Assembly (NCBI GenBank): GCA_963693365.1
Contig: CAVNZM010000015.1
Span: 1,798,001 to 1,862,000 of the forward strand
Source of the DNA: Amoebidium appalachense
Lineage: Eukaryota > Ichthyosporea
Direction: 5' to 3'
DNA: 64,000 bases
Below are positions 47,810-64,000 of this stretch, one piece after another (position 1 is the stretch's first letter; every line of letters begins with the position of its first letter). A model generated the notes under the pieces. It saw nothing but the letters and a program-made list of their open reading frames with translations. It searched no databases and was not told the origin of the DNA. Position numbers and translations under genes: made by a program.

Positions 47810-48125
47810 AGGGGGAGGGGTTGTCATGAGATGTCAGGGTTTTGTGATTCGGCATTTATCCTTCAGCTACGACTATAGGTGGCCTTCATGCAGTGCAGGC
47901 ATGATTGCGCACGAAGGGCTTTGTGACGGCTTATCATGAAGCCGTCACTGTTATTGTGGTGGCCACCTGTTTGGTCCGATGGCCGTGTGCTTCATGTTGG
48001 TATGTGGCAGTTTGGGAAACGTGATTGTGGGAAAATTTATCAGTGAACGGAACACCAACTCGAAATCATCTTTGGGTGTTATTAAAGGGGCTTTAGAAAC
48101 CCCGCACCTGTAAGGGTTTCACCGT
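46930..48125. repeat. Duplicated segment, copy 1
   Basis: Shares two blocks with 49,040-49,620. One is GTGGGCTCCATGATGGTTGA near 47,010. The other is TTTATCCTTCAGCTACGACT followed by GTGATTGTGGG and AGGGTTTCACC near 47,855-48,125. Confidence 0.8.
47330..47392 (-). pseudogene. Degenerate copy of PfkB kinase exon 7
   Basis: CTCAAGATGAACACGGAAGA and what follows match the start of exon 55,290-55,190, giving KMNTEEFFSRLGEQRQ against KINTEELFLLLGEPRQ. The AG acceptor of the original is changed and the 3' half diverges, ending at a GTAAAG followed by poly-C. Neighbouring kinase exons were not found nearby, so a dead fragment is more likely than a second gene. Confidence 0.5.
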
Positions 48126-48552
48126 TTTAGGATCAGCTCCCCAACCCCCCTTCCCCCTCCCCCTCCCCCCCCCGTGGGGGTGGGGAGGAGGGGGAGGGAG
48201 AAGGGGGGTGGAAGGAGGGGGAGGGGAAAGGAGGGGGGGGGGGGGAGGGGGGGGGGGGAGGGGGGAGGCGCCACCAAGAAAAAAAGAGAGAAAAACTTGA
48301 AAAACAATAACCATCACTTCGGGCTCCCTTCGGAATCTCTCTCTTCCCCTGTCTCTTCCCATTTCCTTCAGACTTTCCCTCTCTCTCTCTCTCTCTCCCT
48401 CTCTCCCTCTCTCTCTCTCTCCCCCCCCCTCCCCTCCCCTCCCCCCACGCGCTCCCCCCCCCCCCCCCCCCCCCACTCTCCTCACACACACGCTCTCTCT
48501 CTCTCTTTCTATCTCCCTCACTCCCTCTCTTTCCCTCCCTCACTCTGTCTCC

Positions 48553-48633
<81 letters not shown>

Positions 48634-48636
48634 TAT

Positions 48637-48742
<106 letters not shown>

Positions 48743-49039
48743 CTTACATCACAGGTTCTCCCTTCGCACTCCTCCCCCTTTCGAACACAGAAGTATTGGA
48801 ACCCCATTAAAACTATTTGTAAAGCCCCCAAATTTGGGCGCAAGATAATATTTATATGTTCAGGTGAGCTGCTGTGAAGTTAACAACTCGCGCGGCAGTA
48901 GGCCGCAAAGAAGGAAAAGGGCGGGAGGGGGGGGACAACAGTCGTAACACACACAAATCATAATTGGTACGGCATGCAGTATAGCTGAGTGGGTGATGCA
49001 AGGGGGCAGGGAAGGAGACGGGGGGGGGGGGGAGGGGTG

Positions 49040-49620
49040 GAGCGGGGGGAGGGAGGGAAAGGAGTTGTCGTGAGATGTGAGGTATGTGCACTTCGGTATT
49101 TCTCCTTCAGTTACGACTATGGGTGGCCTTCATGCAGCAGGCATGAGAGCATATCAATCCCGAAAACAGAGATTCGAACAAATTTTCCCAATAATGGCCT
49201 ATCATATAGCCATCACAGCAATTGGGGTGGCCACCGGCTTAGCCCAAAGGCCTTTTGCTTCAGTATCAGCTGTGCAAATTTCGGAGAAGTGATTGTGGGA
49301 AAACTTATTAGAGAACGGAACAGCAACTCGAAATCATCTTTGGATGTAAAAAGTACTTTGAAAAACTCTGCACCTGTAAGGGTTTCACCGTTTCGGGTCA
49401 GCCCCCCTTCCCCCCCCCCTCCCCCCCCCCCTCCCCCCCCTCCCCCCCCCCAAGGGGGTGTGGAGAAAGGAACCTCCCGCACAATGCACCATTGTTGGAA
49501 TGTGCACCATGCAGATGTAGGCTCCACGATGGTTGGTGATATCAAAGGGGTGGGATATGCATGTGCATGTTTTACGTTTTAGTAGAAGCCTTTGCCCGTG
49601 TGCTATACATTTGAAATGAT
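49040..49620. repeat. Duplicated segment, copy 2
   Basis: Contains the same two blocks in the same orientation but in reversed order, with roughly 75-85% identity by eye. On the minus strand both copies keep an acceptor-like CCTTACAG and a partly conserved frame (KDDFELLFRSLISFPTI against KDDFELVFRSLINFPTI). Confidence 0.75.
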
Positions 49621-49774
49621 TACCAGGGAATGGCTGCAGGTGCCGCTCTCTCGGTGCTTATCATAGTGCATTCTTTCGTTGAATTGTTGAATGGGGTTGA
49701 GGAAGGCGAGAAAGGGGGGGGATAAGTTGGGGAAGGAGTGTTGGGGTTGGGGAGTTACGGGGCCGGGGAGGGGG

Positions 49775-49805
<31 letters not shown>

Positions 49806-50059
49806 TACAACAACGAGTATTTTGTTGATAGCCCCCCCCCCCCCCCCCCCCCCCCCCTCCCCCCTCCCCCCTCCCCCCCCCCCCCCCCCCCCCTTTTCCC
49901 CCACCAGAAGGAGGGAGATGAAGCAACAGGGGATTTTTCAAATTGATTGGGTGTAGAGATGAGACACTTAAACACACAACACTGGAATACCATTCAGGGC
50001 ATTCATCTACGGCATCAATGGCATTTACGCTCTCTTTATTGGTCTCGTTCAGTGCATCA

Positions 50060-50335
50060 GCGTTCTTCACTTTCAGCAACTCATAAGCGGGCGACCTCCA
50101 ACGGAGCACGTGTCAGCACGGGCGCAAATGCAAGCACATGTTGCAACATATGCATGTTGAATGCAAAATGTGACGGATCTGGTTGCCCAGCTGAAGTTGT
50201 TCCGGTCATGCAACATGCCTGCCAAGCTCCTAAAGCGCTTGATTGTGGGATAACGTTTTTCGAATACTGAATCTGGGAGGGCATCCCTGTAGTGCAGATT
50301 TCGACCAATATCGTTTGTCAACTTCTAAGTGGTAA
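50060..50335 (-). repeat. Dispersed repeat, copy A
   Basis: Shares CGCTTGATTGTGGGA, CAACTTTCAGC/ACATGCC and the ACTTTCAGCAACTCAT...GGCGACCTC stretch with 51,660-52,200. The 46,110-46,225 copy is in the opposite orientation (CCCACAATCAA...AACATGACGTTGCATGG...GGCAACCAGA). Confidence 0.75.
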
Positions 50336-50391
50336 TATTAATGGTGGTGGTGGACCACATGTGGTGTGTGTGTGTGTGTGTGTGTATGCGT

Positions 50392-50429
<38 letters not shown>

Positions 50430-50842
50430 GTAAAAAAAAAAAAAGAGGCAAGTCATGTTATTAAAACTAGAAGAGTGAAATGGTACATACATGATGTACT
50501 GAGTGATGTGGTGGTGGTTGGGTAGAGGGGTACCCAATGAAGGGGTAGGCTCTTTCTCTCGAAATCCTGGGCGCCTTTTTCATAGCCCCTCCCGGCACTT
50601 CCATATCTGAGCAACAGAGTTGAGCGTGCATGTTTGTAGATAGCAGGCAGACGGCACATTTATATAGGGCACCAAATCGTTACCCAACTTCCATTGAAAG
50701 TATATGCAAGTAGATGCCACAAGAATGCACCACTTCCGCCGAGTTTTCGTGGTAGATGTGTTTTAAAGGTCCGAGCCTGTTAGCCGAGAAGGATGAGTGT
50801 CAAACGGGGAAAAGGTGAAGGGTTGGTGTTGGGGTTGGGGGT

Positions 50843-50878
<36 letters not shown>

Positions 50879-50893
50879 GGGGAGACTCGAGGG

Positions 50894-50925
<32 letters not shown>

Positions 50926-51404
50926 ATTTTGATGGTGGTGGTAGTGGCAGTGCACGTGTGTGTCACGGTATGCTGAGAGGGACCCGAAATGGGCAGGTTG
51001 CCAATGGGATTGACCAGGGAGAACGTTGACACGCGGTTGTTCAATTCTAAACTACACAGTGCACACACATGCAGCCCGGGGCAAAGGGTCAAGAAAGCGT
51101 GATATGGCTAAATAGACACACAAAGGCGTGACTGTGGCACCATAAAAAGTCACTGACCGGGGAGGGAGCTGATCAGACAGATCCTTGCCTTTTTTTTTTG
51201 TTTCTGGCAAAATATCACTACCGGATAAAAAAAAAAGTGGAAACAAAAGAAAATTGCATTCCTATTACTACAAGGTGTTGCGCACACTTGTATCTTGCGC
51301 ACCATTGTGAATTCCGGGAATATGCCAACGAGGATAGGGGGAGGGAGGGAGGGAGGGAGGGAGGGGGGAGGGGGAAGGAGGTGGAGGGGGGAGGGGGAAG
51401 GGGT

Positions 51405-51455
<51 letters not shown>

Positions 51456-51659
51456 GGGGGGAAAGAGCCCCTGGGGAGGATAGTTAAAAGTGTAGGGAAC
51501 GGATTGGAGAGTGCACAGTGGTGCAACAATGACAACAAGTAAAATATCTGGTGCTTCAATCACTGATCTTTAACTATTGAGAAGACAGCAGTTCTGTGTA
51601 TGTACTGCCTATATTTCTTCAGAAATCGTTGCAGGTTCATCGTGTGACCAGTATGTTTA

Positions 51660-52200
51660 CAGTGCCCGCTAGCATGCTTACTTTCAGCAACACATCAGAT
51701 GGCGACCTCTTCTCGACCACGTGTCGGCACACGCGCTCTCTTTGCCTCGAGTAAACAGCGTAAACCCCACTCGCACTACTCTGTAAGAAAAATGCAACGG
51801 GTGTTGCATGCAAAAAAAAAAAAAAAAAAAAAAATCGGCGTGGCTGGGGTTAATACCCTGGGCAAAGCGTGTACATATAGTTAGGATTGTTATAGGTGTG
51901 TTAGTTTAGCTACTAGCATCGTAGCACCCTAGCTAGAGTACTGTCGGTTCTGGGTGGAAGACGGTAGTTCCCCCCTGAGGGCCCCTAGGGGTACCTCCGG
52001 GAACAAAACGGGATAAAATAAAAATAAAAATTGCATGCAAAAATGTAGGGTTCTGATCGCCCAGTTGAACATGCTCCTGCCATGTAAATTGCCTGCCAAC
52101 ATTTTGGAGCGCTTGATTGTGGGAAATTGAAGCCTTCCGAATAACGATTCTGGGGCCCTGGCTGTAATTCCTGTGATACAGGGCTCAACCGATTTTGTTT
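51660..52200 (-). repeat. Dispersed repeat, copy B
   Basis: Same family as copy A, interrupted by a 23-nt poly-A (51,812-51,834) followed by a roughly 190-bp unrelated segment that may be an insertion. Confidence 0.7.
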
Positions 52201-52248
52201 GTAAAGGTGGTGGTGGTGGTGGTGGTAGACGGTAGAGTGTGTGTGTGT

Positions 52249-52297
<49 letters not shown>

Positions 52298-53406
52298 TCA
52301 ACTACATAGCCATCGTATATACCCCTCGGGGTTTAACACATGTTAATTTACGTAAAAATACCATACAGGGTTGTACGGGAGAATTAAAAACCCAATTCGG
52401 GGTTATTAAGAGAAGTGAAAATCAAAAACCCAGTGCATTCATTCCAAGACCCGACATTCCTAATTTATAATAATAACAAAATGACATGGGTTAAATGAAA
52501 GTCCTAAACGGTAGTCAAGAAGCAATATAAACATAACTTTTGTTGATACAATATAACACAGTTAATCATGAGCAACTTAGTTCCAATATTCCAGATGTGG
52601 TTATTTGAGTGGGCCTACATATACTCGATGTATTCAAAGCCGCGTAAATACGTAGACCAGATGTGCAAGGGTTTGAAAAAAGGAGGGAAAAACAAACAAA
52701 CCACAATTGAAGTTTCAGTGTATGCACCTAGTCCACAGCTACCACTGCCACGGCTTATGCTCCACCTTGAGCTGTGAATGTAGTACCATCATGTCGACAG
52801 GCGAAAATTCCGCACCCTGGGGGGCAAATAACCCAACAGTGTGAGACACGCAGTTAGGGGATTGCTTGTGAAAATTATGAATCTAAGCAATCGGCACTTT
52901 TTCTGGATACCCTTATCTGACAAATTGCAGTGCCTAAAAAAGGAGATCATCCCATATATGGCCAAAACCATGATCACTGAAGCCGACATCATGTTGACGC
53001 CGCGTTGGTGAAAGGAGGAGTACGGTTCGCTCAGCATGGTGTGGAAACGACAAGAAACGGATGTTGTTTTCAGGGACGACCCCTCCCCCCCCCCCCCCCC
53101 CCCCCCCCCCCCACATACACATACACACGCACACGCACACACACACATACCACGCCCAACCTCTACCCACCCACTTGCCTTTTCAGTTTTATAGAATAAG
53201 GAGTAAGCAGGCACCATCATAACTGTCACACAGGGGGAGGGGAAGGAGGGGGAGGCGGGAATAGGCGGAGAAGATAGAAAATTTGGTGAACGAGGGATGC
53301 ACACACACGTACAAGCATCTGAATGTGAATGCATCTATAGACAGGCATGCAGCCATGCCTACAGGCACGCATGAGCACACACCCACACCCACAAACACAT
53401 ACGAAA

Positions 53407-53441
<35 letters not shown>

Positions 53442-53544
53442 CACACACACGCACGCACGCACACACGCACATACACAGACACATGCGGACACACATATGC
53501 ACAATCACACTTCGTGCATGCAAGCATCCATGCAGGCAAAAGTT

Positions 53545-53545
53545 T

Positions 53546-53630
<85 letters not shown>

Positions 53631-53635
53631 CGCAC

Positions 53636-53680
<45 letters not shown>

Positions 53681-53735
53681 CGCGCGCGCACACACACACA
53701 CACACATACACACACACACACACAAGCAGACACCC
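53545..53735. repeat. (CA)n array
   Basis: CA repeats with a short CGCGCG interruption, downstream of gene P exon 9; the sense strand is (GT)n. Confidence 0.95.
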
Positions 53736-53832
53736 ACCCACCCACCCACCCACCCAGATGCCCCCCCCCCCCCCCCCCCCCCCCCTCCCCTCTCCCCCCC
53801 CCCCCCCCCCCCCCAAATCCACACACACAAAC

Positions 53833-63728
<9,896 letters not shown>

Positions 63729-64000
63729 ATGACCAATTCCAGTTATGCTTTATTTATTGATATCTATCTGGTGCGCAAATCCTTGGTGTTACATCTGGTA
63801 TTCTACCTCACACATCGAGAGTCGCAAAATAGCCGCGATAGACGGCTAGATTAGATTGAAACCACCACCTACCCCTATGCAAAATAACTCGACTTTATAG
63901 CGCCAAAAATCGTCAAAACATTTATACATTCGAGCATTGCCAGACCGAGCGAAGAAATCAATCGAGTACCCAAAAAAGAAAGGATTTATACCCTTATCAC

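Noticed and set aside
49940-50090. Minus-strand exon (KVKNADALNETNKESVNAID)
   Set aside because: Open and protein-like, but it overlaps a dispersed repeat and lacks a convincing acceptor or link to a neighbouring exon.
52950-53090. Last exon of gene P
   Set aside because: Two frames are open over this patch, neither joins exon 9 in phase with a clear acceptor, and no stop could be tied to it.

Overview
The window looks like nuclear DNA of a eukaryote, most likely a protist or alga with long introns. Its main visible content is simple sequence: (GT)n/(CA)n arrays up to about 200 bp, homopolymer G or C runs up to about 48 nt, (CT)n/(GA)n tracts and several minisatellites. The long open frames rich in Cys-Val, Thr-His, Gly or Pro are translations of these repeats. 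Real coding sequence appears as 37-460 bp islands, nearly all on the minus strand, flanked by GT and AG splice sites. I reconstructed genes by hand, requiring reading phase to be kept from exon to exon. No rRNA, tRNA or CRISPR array was recognised. I do not name the species; a chromerid-like or other algal lineage is only a guess.

Three minus-strand genes are supported, read from high to low coordinates. Gene P (about 63.7 to 53.8 kb) contains a complete PfkB-family sugar kinase core of about 309 residues in nine phase-consistent exons, including the GGKGQ N-terminal signature and the NPIGAGDTCSG catalytic motif. It is preceded by exons for an unidentified N-terminal region. Gene U (about 44.8 to 8.9 kb) is a C1-C2-MUN protein of the UNC13/Munc13 type, which primes vesicles for fusion. 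It has about 34 exons, and 19 consecutive exons from the end of the C2 domain through the MUN domain join in frame with GT-AG borders, apart from one weak alternative. Gene T (8,596 to the left edge) starts with a clear ATG, has a proline-rich N-terminus and then two tandem C1 zinc fingers. It runs off the window.

Between genes U and P (about 44.8-53.8 kb) lies a repeat-rich stretch. It holds a degenerate copy of one PfkB exon, duplicated segments, a dispersed repeat in both orientations and a foldback element resembling a MITE.

Genes T and U both carry C1 domains, so both may respond to diacylglycerol or phorbol-ester-like lipids; this is inference. The most striking architectural feature is how repeats sit relative to splice sites. 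On the sense strand a poly-C run commonly starts within about 5-25 nt of the 5' splice site, and a (CA)n array commonly runs into the 3' splice site. In several introns the microsatellite itself supplies the GT or the AG.
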